From: Caballeronia glathei
GTDB lineage: Bacteria; Pseudomonadota; Gammaproteobacteria; Burkholderiales; Burkholderiaceae
Direction of reading: 5' to 3'
DNA: 62,974 nucleotides
Assembly (NCBI RefSeq): GCF_000698595.1
Contig: NZ_JFHC01000049.1
Span: 1-62,974, forward strand
This document shows, piece after piece, positions 44,052 to 53,255 of the stretch (positions within the stretch are counted from its first letter, which is position 1; every line of letters begins with the position of its first letter). The position numbers were made by a program, and so were the translations under genes. The notes under the pieces are model-generated. The model saw only the letters and a program-made list of their open reading frames with translations. It ran no database searches and was not told the origin of the DNA.

Positions 44052-47000
44052 ATGTTCGAAAAGGTCCTGATTGCCAATCGCGGCGCCATCGCGTGCCGCA
44101 TCCTTCGCACGCTGCGCGATCTCGACATCGCGGGCGTCGCCGTGTACAGCGAAGCCGATCTCGCAAGCCGTCATGTGAGCGAAGCCACCATCGCCCATTC
44201 CCTCGGCGACGGCAACGCGACATCCACCTACCTCGATGTCGCGAAAATCCTCGACATCGCGCGCCGCGAAAACGTGCAGGCCATTCACCCGGGCTACGGC
44301 TTCCTGTCGGAGAACGCGGAGTTCGGCGAAGCATGCGAAGCGGCAGGCGTCGCGTTCATCGGACCCACGCCCGCGCAACTGCGTGCGTTCGGCCTGAAGC
44401 ACACGGCCCGCGCGATCGCCGCCGATGAGGGCGTGCCGATGCTCGAAGGCACAGGCCTCCTCGACGGCATCGAAGCCGCACTGCTGGCCGCGAACGCGAT
44501 CGGCTACCCGGTGATGCTCAAGAGCACGGCGGGCGGCGGCGGCATCGGCATGCGCGTGTGCTGGAGCGCGGACGACCTCGCCACCCACTTCGACGTCGTG
44601 AAGCGCCTCGGCCAGAACAATTTCAGCGACTCGGGCGTGTTCATCGAGAAATACATCGAGCGTGCCCGCCATCTCGAAGTGCAGGTCTTCGGCGACGGCC
44701 GCGGCAACGCGCTCGCGCTCGGCGTGCGCGACTGCTCCGTGCAGCGGCGCAACCAGAAGGTGCTGGAGGAAACGCCCGCGCCGTCGCTGCCCGACGGCAT
44801 GTCGGATGCGCTCTGCGAAGCGGCGCTGCGCCTCGCCAAAGCGGTGAACTACCGCTCGGCGGGCACCGTCGAGTTCGTCTACGACAGCAGCGCCGAGCGC
44901 TTCTATTTCCTCGAAGTGAATACGCGCCTGCAGGTCGAGCACGGCGTGACCGAGCAGGTCTGGGGCGTCGACCTCGTGCGCTGGATGATCGAACTCGCAG
45001 CCGGCACGCTCGCGCCGCTCGACGAACTCGCCGCCACCCTGAAACCAAGCGGCCACGCGATCCAGGCGCGTCTCTACGCGGAAGACCCCGGCCGCGACTT
45101 CAAGCCAAGCCCGGGTCTGCTCACCGAAGTCGTCTTCCCGCCAACCGACGGCCGGGCGCTTCGCATCGACACGTGGATCGAGGCCGGTTGCGAAGTGCCG
45201 CCCTACTTCGACCCGATGCTGGCGAAGGTGATCGCGTGGTCGCCGGGCCGCGATGCGGCGCGCCACGCGCTTGCCGCCGCCTTGCAGGCGACGCGCATCT
45301 ACGGCGTCGAGACGAACCGCGAGTACCTGCGCCAGATCATCGACGACACGCCGTTCGCCTCCGGCGAGCCGTGGACGCGCTGTCTCGAAGGCCTGCGCTA
45401 CCACGCGAACACGCTGGAAGTGGTGAGCGGCGGCACGCAGACGACCGTGCAGGACTTTCCGGGCCGTCTCGGCTACTGGGCGGTCGGCATTCCGCCGTCG
45501 GGCCCGATGGACGATCGCTCGTTGCGCCTGGGAAACCGCCTGCTGAACAACGCCGCCGATTCCGCCGCGCTCGAAATCACGATGAGCGGCCCGACGCTGC
45601 GCTTCAACACGGACGCCGTGATCGCGGTGACCGGCGCGCAACTGACCGTGAAAATCGACGACAGCGAGCAGCCGATGAACACGGCGCTCTTCGTTCCCGC
45701 CGGTTCGACGCTCGCACTCGGCACGATCCGCGGCGCGGGCGCGCGCGCGTATCTGTGCCTGCGCGGCGGCTTCGATGTCGCGCTCTATCTCGGCAGCCGC
45801 AGCACCTTCACGCTCGGGCAGTTCGGCGGACACGGCGGCCGCGCCCTGCGCGCGGGCGACGTGCTGCATCTGTATCCGCTCGACGATCCGCAGGCGGGCG
45901 CGCAGCTTCCGTTCGCGCCCGCGCTCGACACGGTCCGCACGCTGCGCGTGATCTACGGGCCGCACGGCGCGCCGGAATACTTCAGCCAGCGCTACATCGA
46001 TCGGTTCCTCGATACCGAATGGGAAACCCACTTCAATTCGAGCCGCACCGGCGTGCGCCTGATCGGACCGAAGCCCGAATGGACGCGCGAGGACGGCGGC
46101 GAAGCGGGGCTGCATCCGTCGAATATTCACGACAACCCGTACGCGGTCGGCGCGATCGATTTCACCGGCGACATGCCCGTGATCCTCGGACCTGACGGCC
46201 CGAGCCTCGGCGGCTTCGTGTGCCCGGTGACGATCATCGAAGCCGACCTCTGGCAGATCGGTCAGTTGAAGGCCGGCGACAAGGTGCGCTTCGTGCCGGT
46301 CGGAATTGGCGAAGCGCGCGCGGCCGCTGCGGCGCGCCTGCGCGAAGTGGAAACGCTCGAAGCGCAACCCGCAACACCCGCACCACCCAGCGCCGGCGTG
46401 CGATCGCTCGTCTCGCCCATCGTGCTCGACACCGGCGCCGACCACGACCGCCTCGTCGCGCGCGTATCCGGCGACACGCATCTGCTGCTCGAACTCGGCC
46501 CCGCCGAGCTCGATCTCGTGCTGCGCTTTCGCGGCCACGCGCTGATGCAGTCGCTCGAAGCGCTGGCGCTGCCGGGCGTGATCGACGTGACGCCCGGCAT
46601 CCGTTCGCTGCAGATCCACTATCAGCCGGAGCGCCTGCCGCTCGCGCAACTGCTCGGCACGGTCGAGCGCGCGTGGCAGGACGTGCTGCTGCAAAAGGAT
46701 TTGCGCGCGCCGTCGCGCATCGTGCATCTGCCGCTCTCGTGGGACGATCCGGCGTGCCGCCTCGCCATCGAGAAGTACATGACCACCGTGCGCCCGGACG
46801 CCCCGTGGTGCCCGAGCAACCTGGAGTTCATCCGCCGCATCAACGATCTCGATTCGATCGACGCCGTGAAGCGCATCGTTTTCGACGCGAGCTATCTGGT
46901 GATGGGTCTCGGCGACGTGTACCTCGGCGCGCCGGTCGCGACGCCGCTCGATCCGCGCCACCGGCTCGTCACGACCAAGTACAACCCGGCGCGCACGTGG

Positions 47001-47660
47001 ACGGCGGAGAACTCGGTCGGCATCGGCGGGGCCTATCTGTGCGTGTACGGCATGGAGGGGCCGGGCGGCTACCAGTTCGTCGGACGCACGCTGCAGATGT
47101 GGAACCGCTATCGCGCCACCGCCGATTTCGCGGGCCGTCCGTACCTGCTGCGCTTCTTCGATCAGATCCGCTTCTACGAAGTCGGCGCCGAGGAACTGCT
47201 GCGCATCCGCGCGGATTTTCCGCTCGGACGCTATCCGCTCAGGATCGAGCAAACCGAGCTGTCGCTGGCGGACTATCAGGCGTTTCTCGCGCGCGAGGCG
47301 CCCGGGATCGACGCGTTCCGCGCGCGCCAGCAGGCCGCGTTTCAGGCCGAGCGCGAACGCTGGCGGGAAGCGGGTGCGTCGGAGGAGAGCATCGAGCCGC
47401 CGGTGGTCGCCGACACGCAGGCCGCGCCCCTCGAAGACGGCCAGACCGCCGTCGAGAGCGAGATCGCGGGCAACCTGTGGCAGGTGCGCGTGAAGCCGGG
47501 CGAGCACGTCGCCGCCGGCGACGTGCTCGTCGTCATCGAATCCATGAAGATGGAGATCTCGGTGTGCGCGCCGTGCGCGGGAACCGTGGGCGACGTGTAC
47601 GTCGCGCCCGGAACGCCCGTGCGCGCGGGCCAGCGGGTCGCCGTCATCGAAAGTATCTGA
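44052..47660 (+). CDS. uca: Biotin-dependent urea/guanidine carboxylase
   Basis: The 1202-residue enzyme has a biotin carboxylase at residues 1-445 (FEKVLIANRGAIACRILRTL, IHPGYGFLSENAEF, KSTAGGGGIGMRV, FLEVNTRLQVEHGVTEQVWG). A carboxyltransferase region made of PxpC-like (TTVQDFPGRLGYWAVGIPPS, GPMDDRSLRLGNRLLNN) and PxpB-like parts follows to about 1050, including DPRHRLVTTKYNPARTW. A biotinyl domain with VIESMKMEI closes the protein. It carboxylates urea, or more likely guanidine, to carboxyguanidine. The ykkC riboswitch and the two DUF1989 genes favour guanidine. A known Asp/Asn difference separates the two enzymes, but I cannot align it reliably here. The 990-base gap from the upstream gene is filled by a repeat element. 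Confidence 0.95.
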   Translation: MFEKVLIANRGAIACRILRTLRDLDIAGVAVYSEADLASRHVSEATIAHSLGDGNATSTYLDVAKILDIARRENVQAIHPGYGFLSENAEFGEACEAAGVAFIGPTPAQLRAFGLKHTARAIAADEGVPMLEGTGLLDGIEAALLAANAIGYPVMLKSTAGGGGIGMRVCWSADDLATHFDVVKRLGQNNFSDSGVFIEKYIERARHLEVQVFGDGRGNALALGVRDCSVQRRNQKVLEETPAPSLPDGMSDALCEAALRLAKAVNYRSAGTVEFVYDSSAERFYFLEVNTRLQVEHGVTEQVWGVDLVRWMIELAAGTLAPLDELAATLKPSGHAIQARLYAEDPGRDFKPSPGLLTEVVFPPTDGRALRIDTWIEAGCEVPPYFDPMLAKVIAWSPGRDAARHALAAALQATRIYGVETNREYLRQIIDDTPFASGEPWTRCLEGLRYHANTLEVVSGGTQTTVQDFPGRLGYWAVGIPPSGPMDDRSLRLGNRLLNNAADSAALEITMSGPTLRFNTDAVIAVTGAQLTVKIDDSEQPMNTALFVPAGSTLALGTIRGAGARAYLCLRGGFDVALYLGSRSTFTLGQFGGHGGRALRAGDVLHLYPLDDPQAGAQLPFAPALDTVRTLRVIYGPHGAPEYFSQRYIDRFLDTEWETHFNSSRTGVRLIGPKPEWTREDGGEAGLHPSNIHDNPYAVGAIDFTGDMPVILGPDGPSLGGFVCPVTIIEADLWQIGQLKAGDKVRFVPVGIGEARAAAAARLREVETLEAQPATPAPPSAGVRSLVSPIVLDTGADHDRLVARVSGDTHLLLELGPAELDLVLRFRGHALMQSLEALALPGVIDVTPGIRSLQIHYQPERLPLAQLLGTVERAWQDVLLQKDLRAPSRIVHLPLSWDDPACRLAIEKYMTTVRPDAPWCPSNLEFIRRINDLDSIDAVKRIVFDASYLVMGLGDVYLGAPVATPLDPRHRLVTTKYNPARTWTAENSVGIGGAYLCVYGMEGPGGYQFVGRTLQMWNRYRATADFAGRPYLLRFFDQIRFYEVGAEELLRIRADFPLGRYPLRIEQTELSLADYQAFLAREAPGIDAFRARQQAAFQAERERWREAGASEESIEPPVVADTQAAPLEDGQTAVESEIAGNLWQVRVKPGEHVAAGDVLVVIESMKMEISVCAPCAGTVGDVYVAPGTPVRAGQRVAVIESI

Positions 47661-47676
47661 GTCCAAGGAAAATGCC

Positions 47677-49494
47677 ATGCCCTCATTCGACCTGCGCCTC
47701 TCCACGCTGCGCGCCGCGTATCGCGCGAAGGCCACGACGCCCGCGAAACTCATCGGCGAGCTGCGCGAGAAGGCCGCGGCGCTCGACGCCGAATTTCACC
47801 TCTTCATCCACCTGCTGAGCGACGCCGAAATCGCGCCCTACCTCGACGCGCTCGAAGGGCATTCCCCCGATTCGCTGCCGCTCTACGGCGTGCCGTTCGC
47901 GATCAAGGACAACATCGACCTCGCCGGCATCCCGACGACCGCCGCCTGCCCCGCCTTCGCCTACACGCCCGGCGAATCGGCGACGCTCGTCGCGCAACTG
48001 ATCGCGCTCGGCGCCGTGCCGATCGGCAAGGCGAACCTCGACCAGTTTGCCACCGGCCTGAACGGCACGCGCTCGCCATATGGCAAGTGCCGCAACAGCG
48101 TGCATCCGGACTACCCGTCGGGCGGATCGAGCGCCGGGTCGGCACTCGCGGTGGCGCTCGGCGTCGCGAGCTTCGCGCTCGGCACCGACACCGCCGGCTC
48201 CGGCCGCGTGCCCGCGGCGCTGAACAACCTCGTCGGGCTGAAGGCGACGAAGGGCCTGCTCTCGACGGCGGGCGTCGTGCCCGCCTGCCGCACGCTCGAC
48301 TGCGTGACGTACTTCACCGCGACGGCCCGCGAAGCGAGCGAACTGCTCGCGCTGACCGCGAAGGACGATCCCCGCGACGCATACAGCCGCGCGAATCCGC
48401 AATTCAACGACGCGAGCGCGTTCGGCAAGCTTCCGGCCTTTCGCTTCGGCGTGCCTTCGGTGCTCGAATTCGCGGGCTGTGCGGAAAGTCCCGCGCTGTT
48501 CGCGCAGGCGCGCGCCGCCCTCGAAGCGGCGGGCGGCGTGGCGGTCGAGATCGACTTCGCGCCGTTCGCCGAAGCGGCGCGGCTTCTCTACGAAGGGCCG
48601 TGGGTCGCGGAGCGGTACAGCGTCGCGGGCGAGCTGATGCAGACGAACCCCGACGTCGTGCTGCCCGTGATCCGCGACGTGCTCGCGAAGGCGCCCGGCA
48701 CGACCGCCGTCGACGCTTTCCGCGCGCAGTATCGTCTGCAGGCGCTGAAAAAAACCTGCGACGCCGTGCTCGACAGGCTCGACTTCGTGCTCACGCCGAG
48801 CTTTCCGCGCCCGGTCACGCTCGACGAACTCGCGCGCGATCCGATCGGCCCGAACTCGCTGCTCGGCTACTACACGAACTTCATGAACCTGCTCGACTAC
48901 GCGGCCGTCGCGACGCCGACGGCGTTCATGGCGAACGGCCTGCCGTGGGGCGTGACGGTGTTCGGCCGCGCATTCACCGACCAGTACCTGCTGAGCGCCG
49001 CCGATACGCTGCAGCGCGCGTTTGCGCTGCCGGTCGTGGGCGGCGGCACGCTGAGCGGCGATGCATCCGAGGGGGCGGCGCGCAACGATCGCGTGCGGTT
49101 CGTCGTCTGCGGGGCGCATCTCGATGGCTTGCCGCTTAACGGGCAACTGCGTGCGCGCGGCGCCCGGCTCGTCGAAGCGACGGCGAGCGCGCCGCGCTAC
49201 CGGCTGCACGCGCTCCCGGCCGGCGCGGGCGGCGTGCGTCGTCCGGGCATGGAGCGCGTCGCGCGCGACGGCGCGGCGATCGCGGTGGAAGTGTGGGAAC
49301 TGCCGAGCGCGGAACTCGGCTCGTTCCTGAGCGGCATTCCCGCGCCGCTCGCGCTCGGCAAGGTCGAACTCGCCGACGGAAGCTGGGAAACCGGCTTCGT
49401 CTGCGAAGGATACGGACTGGAAGGCGCAACCGATATCACGCGCTTCGGCGGCTGGCGCGCGTGGCTTGCGCATCGGGAGGATGAGGCGCGGTAG
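47677..49494 (+). CDS. atzF: Allophanate hydrolase
   Basis: The 605-residue enzyme has an amidase-signature domain (residues about 60-455) with the Ser-cisSer-Lys triad in FAIKDNIDLAG, DYPSGGSSAGSALAVALG and GTDTAGSGRVPAALNNLVG. A C-terminal domain (about 465-600) follows, characteristic of full-length AtzF and catalysing a second step on N-carboxycarbamate. It splits allophanate to CO2 and ammonia, the last step of guanidine or urea breakdown. It starts 16 bases after the carboxylase stop. Confidence 0.95.
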   Translation: MPSFDLRLSTLRAAYRAKATTPAKLIGELREKAAALDAEFHLFIHLLSDAEIAPYLDALEGHSPDSLPLYGVPFAIKDNIDLAGIPTTAACPAFAYTPGESATLVAQLIALGAVPIGKANLDQFATGLNGTRSPYGKCRNSVHPDYPSGGSSAGSALAVALGVASFALGTDTAGSGRVPAALNNLVGLKATKGLLSTAGVVPACRTLDCVTYFTATAREASELLALTAKDDPRDAYSRANPQFNDASAFGKLPAFRFGVPSVLEFAGCAESPALFAQARAALEAAGGVAVEIDFAPFAEAARLLYEGPWVAERYSVAGELMQTNPDVVLPVIRDVLAKAPGTTAVDAFRAQYRLQALKKTCDAVLDRLDFVLTPSFPRPVTLDELARDPIGPNSLLGYYTNFMNLLDYAAVATPTAFMANGLPWGVTVFGRAFTDQYLLSAADTLQRAFALPVVGGGTLSGDASEGAARNDRVRFVVCGAHLDGLPLNGQLRARGARLVEATASAPRYRLHALPAGAGGVRRPGMERVARDGAAIAVEVWELPSAELGSFLSGIPAPLALGKVELADGSWETGFVCEGYGLEGATDITRFGGWRAWLAHREDEAR

Positions 49495-49525
49495 GGGAAA
49501 AGTCGTCGGCGCGCCGCTGAGAACA

Positions 49526-49557
49526 GGCCGTCGGGGCAGACGTCTGCCCGGACGGCC
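49526..49557. terminator. Hairpin between convergent atzF and oligomer hydrolase genes
   Basis: GGCCGTCGGGGCAGA and TCTGCCCGGACGGCC form a 15-base stem with one mismatch and a 2-base loop. It lies between two convergent genes, so it may end transcription from both sides, but no clear T-run follows. Confidence 0.5.
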
Positions 49558-49705
49558 TTGCGTTCGGCGCGGCGGTCGAAAGCCGCCCGCCCGCTGAAAG
49601 CAGCGGACGATCAAGGCAGATGGCTGCCCGAACCGCCTTCCGTTGGGCGCGTGCAGTGGAAAGCCGTCCACTCGTCAAAAACTCGGACGGTTTCGCGAAC
49701 CGCCG

Positions 49706-51826
49706 TCAGTTCGGCACGTTCACCGCGCCAAACGATGCCGTGATCGCGTTCCCGCCCGGGTTCGCGGCGATCGCCGGCAGATTGGCCGTCGTGAGCGCCG
49801 GTGCGGCGCCCGGCGTGCCGCCGCGCGGCGTCGTGCGAACCACCTGCGACGGCGGCAGCGCCGCGCCGTTCTTCAGGTGATTCCACATCAGGTTCAGCGC
49901 CTGGATATCGTAGTAGTGAACCGGGATGAACCGCGTGTCGAAGCCCGCGACGCTGAGGAACGCGTCGAAGTGCTGCCCGTTCGTGATCTCGTAGAACGAC
50001 AGCTTGCTCGATTTCCCCTCGGCCACCTGGTTCATGCCGAGATACGGACGCGACGCATGGTTGATCGGCACGAGCGTATCGGCGCGGCCCTGCACGATGA
50101 TGGCAGGCTTGCCGCGCAGGTTGCCGTTCACGCGCACGGCATTGACGTTCGCCACCATCGTCGCGTTGCCGTTCGTCCACAGCGAGCGCAGGCAGGCCGC
50201 GCCCGCGAAGCTCGCATCGGCGGTGGCGAGCCGGTGGTCCGCCGCACCCGCGTTCCCCGCGTTGTAGACGAGATTGACGCCATTCGTCGGCGGTACGCCG
50301 TTGCCGTTGCCGAACACGGTCGGCATCGGCGAGACGAGCGGCGTCACGCCTGCCGCGCCGCTCACCGCGTTCGTCGTGCCGAAGCTGAAGTTGCACAGGT
50401 TGTCGGCGACGCTCGACTGCATGTAAGCGTTCGCGTACGTCACCGCGACGGCGGGCACTGCCTGCGAGTCCCACATCGGCGCCTGCAGCGTGTCCGAGTC
50501 GGTCTGATAGCCGGCCTCATGGAGTTTCGAGAGCGCGTCGTTGCCCTGGCTCACGGGGTCGCCGCCGCTCACGAGGCCGCTCGCGGCCAGCGACGCACAG
50601 CGCGCCGTGCGAATTGCGTTCGTGGTGACGAGCAGCAGCGAGCTCAGATACGGCGACCCGTTCGCCGCCGTGGCGAGCGCCGCGCAAGGCTGGAGCAGAT
50701 TGGCGAGCGTCGTGTAGTCGGCGAGCGGCTTGCCGAATGCGCCGACCGGCACGCCGCCCTGCCGCACCGACACCTGCGGCGGCAGGTTCAGGTTGATCTG
50801 CGGCTCCCCGACGACCACCGCCGTGATCCAGCCATCCTTATCCTGCTCCGCTGCGGCGATGGCGGCGCCGCCGCCGTTGCTGACGGACGACGCGATCGTC
50901 GTCACGCTGCCCTTCGAGTAGCGCACCTTGCGCGTGGTGCCGTCGAGCGTGCCGTAGGTATCGTTGAGCGCCCAGTAGGCGAACTGGATCGCCTCCAGCG
51001 TGTTGGTGCCCCAGTCCTTCTCGGGATTCTGCTGAGAATGCGCGTGCTTGAACGCATAGCGGTTCGGAAAACTCGTATTGAACGCGGAAAGCGACGTCTG
51101 GCCGAGGTTCGCGGTGAAGATGCTGGTCCTGCCGGCAGCATTGGCATTGATGAGCGTGCCGTCGATGAGCGTCACGTTGTTCGTCGCCAGTTCGTGCGCG
51201 CCGTTGCCGGTGCCCTTGTCGGTATAGGCGACCGCGCAGCCGCGCTTCAGGCCCCACTCGCCCGCCGCGGAGATGGCGCCGTACACGCCGCGCGACCCCG
51301 ACGACGTCGCCGTGACGATGCAAGGCTGGTCCGGGTTGAAGCTCGCCGGAATCTGCACGAGCAGGCTCACGTTCTGCTTGCCGCTGCCGTTGTCGGCGAA
51401 GGCGAGGTATTCCTTGCCGGCGATCTTGCCTTCGCCGAGCGTGTCGTTGCCGTTCAGGTCGACGTTCGGCCCCCAGAAGCGCCCGTAGCCGCCGTTCGTC
51501 GTCATGTCGACGAGCGCGCGGTAGTTCGAATAGATCGCGAGGCGCCGCAGTTCGGCGGCGGTGGGCTTGACAGCGTTGGCGATCGCGGGCGGCGTAGCCG
51601 ACGCGAGTCCGGTTTTGCCGAGGCCGGCCGTGAGCAGGTCGTCGGTGTTGCCGTCGTAGGTCTGGGTGTTCACCGATCCTGCGATGAAGTTCGGCAGCGT
51701 GTTGTTGGCGGGACCACCTCCTCCGCCGCCGCTGCCGCCGTTATCGTCGTCACCGCATGCCGTCAGCACCGCGGCGCCGAGCACAATGAGCATCGCCGTT
51801 CGCGAGATGCGTGGAATTCTTGTCAT
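49706..51826 (-). CDS. D-(-)-3-hydroxybutyrate oligomer hydrolase
   Basis: The 706-residue protein starts MTRIPRISRTAMLIVLGAAV and has a lipoprotein-like signal (LTACGDDDNGGSGGGGGG). The mature part fits the 3HBOH family: GYGRFWGPNVDLNGNDTLGE, TSSGSRGVYGAISAAGEWGL, ASSVSNGGGAAIAAAEQDKD (serine of the SNGG nucleophile), IIVQGRADTLVPINHASRPY and ITNGQHFDAFLSVAGFDTRF. It cleaves 3-hydroxybutyrate oligomers released from polyhydroxybutyrate. The lipidated or exported form suggests use of extracellular oligomers. ATG 51826 is preceded by GGAGACG. Confidence 0.9.
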   Translation of the reverse strand: MTRIPRISRTAMLIVLGAAVLTACGDDDNGGSGGGGGGPANNTLPNFIAGSVNTQTYDGNTDDLLTAGLGKTGLASATPPAIANAVKPTAAELRRLAIYSNYRALVDMTTNGGYGRFWGPNVDLNGNDTLGEGKIAGKEYLAFADNGSGKQNVSLLVQIPASFNPDQPCIVTATSSGSRGVYGAISAAGEWGLKRGCAVAYTDKGTGNGAHELATNNVTLIDGTLINANAAGRTSIFTANLGQTSLSAFNTSFPNRYAFKHAHSQQNPEKDWGTNTLEAIQFAYWALNDTYGTLDGTTRKVRYSKGSVTTIASSVSNGGGAAIAAAEQDKDGWITAVVVGEPQINLNLPPQVSVRQGGVPVGAFGKPLADYTTLANLLQPCAALATAANGSPYLSSLLLVTTNAIRTARCASLAASGLVSGGDPVSQGNDALSKLHEAGYQTDSDTLQAPMWDSQAVPAVAVTYANAYMQSSVADNLCNFSFGTTNAVSGAAGVTPLVSPMPTVFGNGNGVPPTNGVNLVYNAGNAGAADHRLATADASFAGAACLRSLWTNGNATMVANVNAVRVNGNLRGKPAIIVQGRADTLVPINHASRPYLGMNQVAEGKSSKLSFYEITNGQHFDAFLSVAGFDTRFIPVHYYDIQALNLMWNHLKNGAALPPSQVVRTTPRGGTPGAAPALTTANLPAIAANPGGNAITASFGAVNVPN

Positions 51827-52266
51827 TTTTTCGTCTCCGCCATTGGTCTTGATTGTATGCCGGACAGCGGGCCCGGTTGGGCCCGGTTGGGCACGGTAGC
51901 GAATCGTCGTTTCTACAGACGATTGAGTGGAAAAGCGGCGGCAAGTTTCAGACCTGTTTCCGACGCGCGGCCAAGGCTCGTCGGTTGAAGTCCACGTGGC
52001 CTCGCGACCATCCGGCGCCGGACGGCCTTCGTCCCGAACCGGAGACACGGGCTGAAGCGCGTTCTCCCGCATCGCCTGCAACGCGAGGCGCAGCGCGGAA
52101 TCTCGCACGCACGACGCGCCGTCTCCACCGCGAGACGCCTGTCCTGTCACATCGCATCGCCGCGCCAAATAAAAACGGGCTCCGGCGCGAACGCCGGAGC
52201 CCGTCTGGCCGTATGACCGGCATCGCATCGCCGCGCTTCAGGAGAACGGCGACGCGTGATGCCCGC
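51827..52266. other. Intergenic region upstream of oligomer hydrolase
   Basis: The region carries the promoter side of the hydrolase gene and the terminator of the BON-domain gene at 52169-52203. Otherwise I see no gene. Open frames on both strands look like GC-rich shadows. Confidence 0.4.
52169..52203 (-). terminator. Rho-independent terminator of BON-domain gene
   Basis: CGGGCTCCGGCG (52176-52187) and CGCCGGAGCCCG (52192-52203) form a perfect 12-base stem with a 4-base loop. On the minus strand it is followed by TTTTTATTT. It lies about 60 bases after the BON-domain stop codon. Confidence 0.88.
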
Positions 52267-52635
52267 TCAGCCTCCGCCGCCCTGCGTGCCGAGCGAGATC
52301 TTGTTCGAGACGGACTTCACGCCGGGCACGGCCTTCGCGATTTCCTCAGCCTGGCCGATCTGGTTGCCCTCCGGCACCGTGCCGGTGAGCACGACCGCGC
52401 CGTTACGCGCCTTCACGAAGACGTTCGACACGTCGAAGCCTTGCGCCTTCGACAACGCGCGACGAACATCCAGACCGAGCTTGCGGTCGGTCTTCTTGGT
52501 AGCGTTCTTCGCTGCCTTGGCCGATGCGGCCGAATCGGCGGTCGCAGTGGCATCGCTCGTCTGGGCGTAGGCGCTCGACGCCATCGCCACGCATACCACC
52601 ACACCCAGCGCCTTCAACATATCGACTACTTTCAT
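52267..52635 (-). CDS. BON-domain periplasmic protein
   Basis: This 122-residue protein starts with a signal peptide (MKVVDMLKALGVVVCVAMAS, cut near AYA). After an Ala/Ser/Thr/Lys linker comes one BON domain (LGLDVRRALSKAQGFDVSNV, FVKARNGAVVLTGTVPEGNQ, AVPGVKSVSNKISL). BON domains bind lipids or envelope components. It is preceded by GGAG and followed by a strong terminator, so it is a single-gene unit. Confidence 0.88.
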   Translation of the reverse strand: MKVVDMLKALGVVVCVAMASSAYAQTSDATATADSAASAKAAKNATKKTDRKLGLDVRRALSKAQGFDVSNVFVKARNGAVVLTGTVPEGNQIGQAEEIAKAVPGVKSVSNKISLGTQGGGG

Positions 52636-53255
52636 GGTTTCTCCTTTTGTTTCGCTTATTGCTTCGCACAGTTGCTACTTCGGACGAACCGCATCTACCT
52701 AGCGGCTTGGGCTACGACATCGTGCGGCACTTGGCAGGCCGCATGCATGGCGCCGCGCGGCGTTCAATGCATGACCGGCCGGCAAGCCGGCGAATGTAGC
52801 GACACGGTGCTGCGAGAGACTGGCGAATCAATCGAATGCTCGGCCGGTTACCGGGCAGTGCCCGACGGCTCAAATATGGATGCTGCCTGACGCGCGACCC
52901 TTCGCGTGGCGGCTTTAGCCCACATTGCGGGCAAGCAGCGCGCACGCGGCCAAGGGCGGCGGCGAACGTCAATTTAATCCAGCGCGTCAATAAGCGCAAA
53001 GCATTTAACAACGCGCGCGGCACGCGCACGACACGCCCGCCGACGGCCCCATCCGCTCGTCCGGCGGTCCGGCGTCCATTCGATCTCATGTACCATCGAC
53101 GGAAACCGGCATCCCGCGCCGCAATCCGGCGCGATCGCATCCGTTGCCGCGCGGGAACGTCTTCGGCGCCGCGCCGTCATTCTTACTAATTCATTACGAA
53201 ACCGCAGGCCGCCGTACGGCCACGCGACGTTTTTCGAGCAACCATCACCGAAGAG
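52636..53255. other. Intergenic region between BON-domain gene and TAXI gene
   Basis: These 620 bases separate divergent genes. I see a small palindrome GCCGGCAAGCCGGC near 52780. Open frames on the minus strand (52712-53140) have arginine-rich composition with no family match. No gene is supported. Confidence 0.4.

Noticed and set aside
43917..47753. 1278-codon open frame on the minus strand opposite the carboxylase gene
   Set aside because: It is the antisense shadow of a high-GC gene; it is rich in Arg, Ala and His, has no domain motifs, and the plus-strand gene is unmistakable.
47683..49671. 662-codon minus-strand frame opposite allophanate hydrolase
   Set aside because: Composition typical of a reverse-strand shadow; the amidase on the plus strand explains the coding pattern.
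52712..53140. 142-codon minus-strand frame between the BON and TAXI genes
   Set aside because: Arginine-rich, no family resemblance, and no ribosome site at a plausible start.
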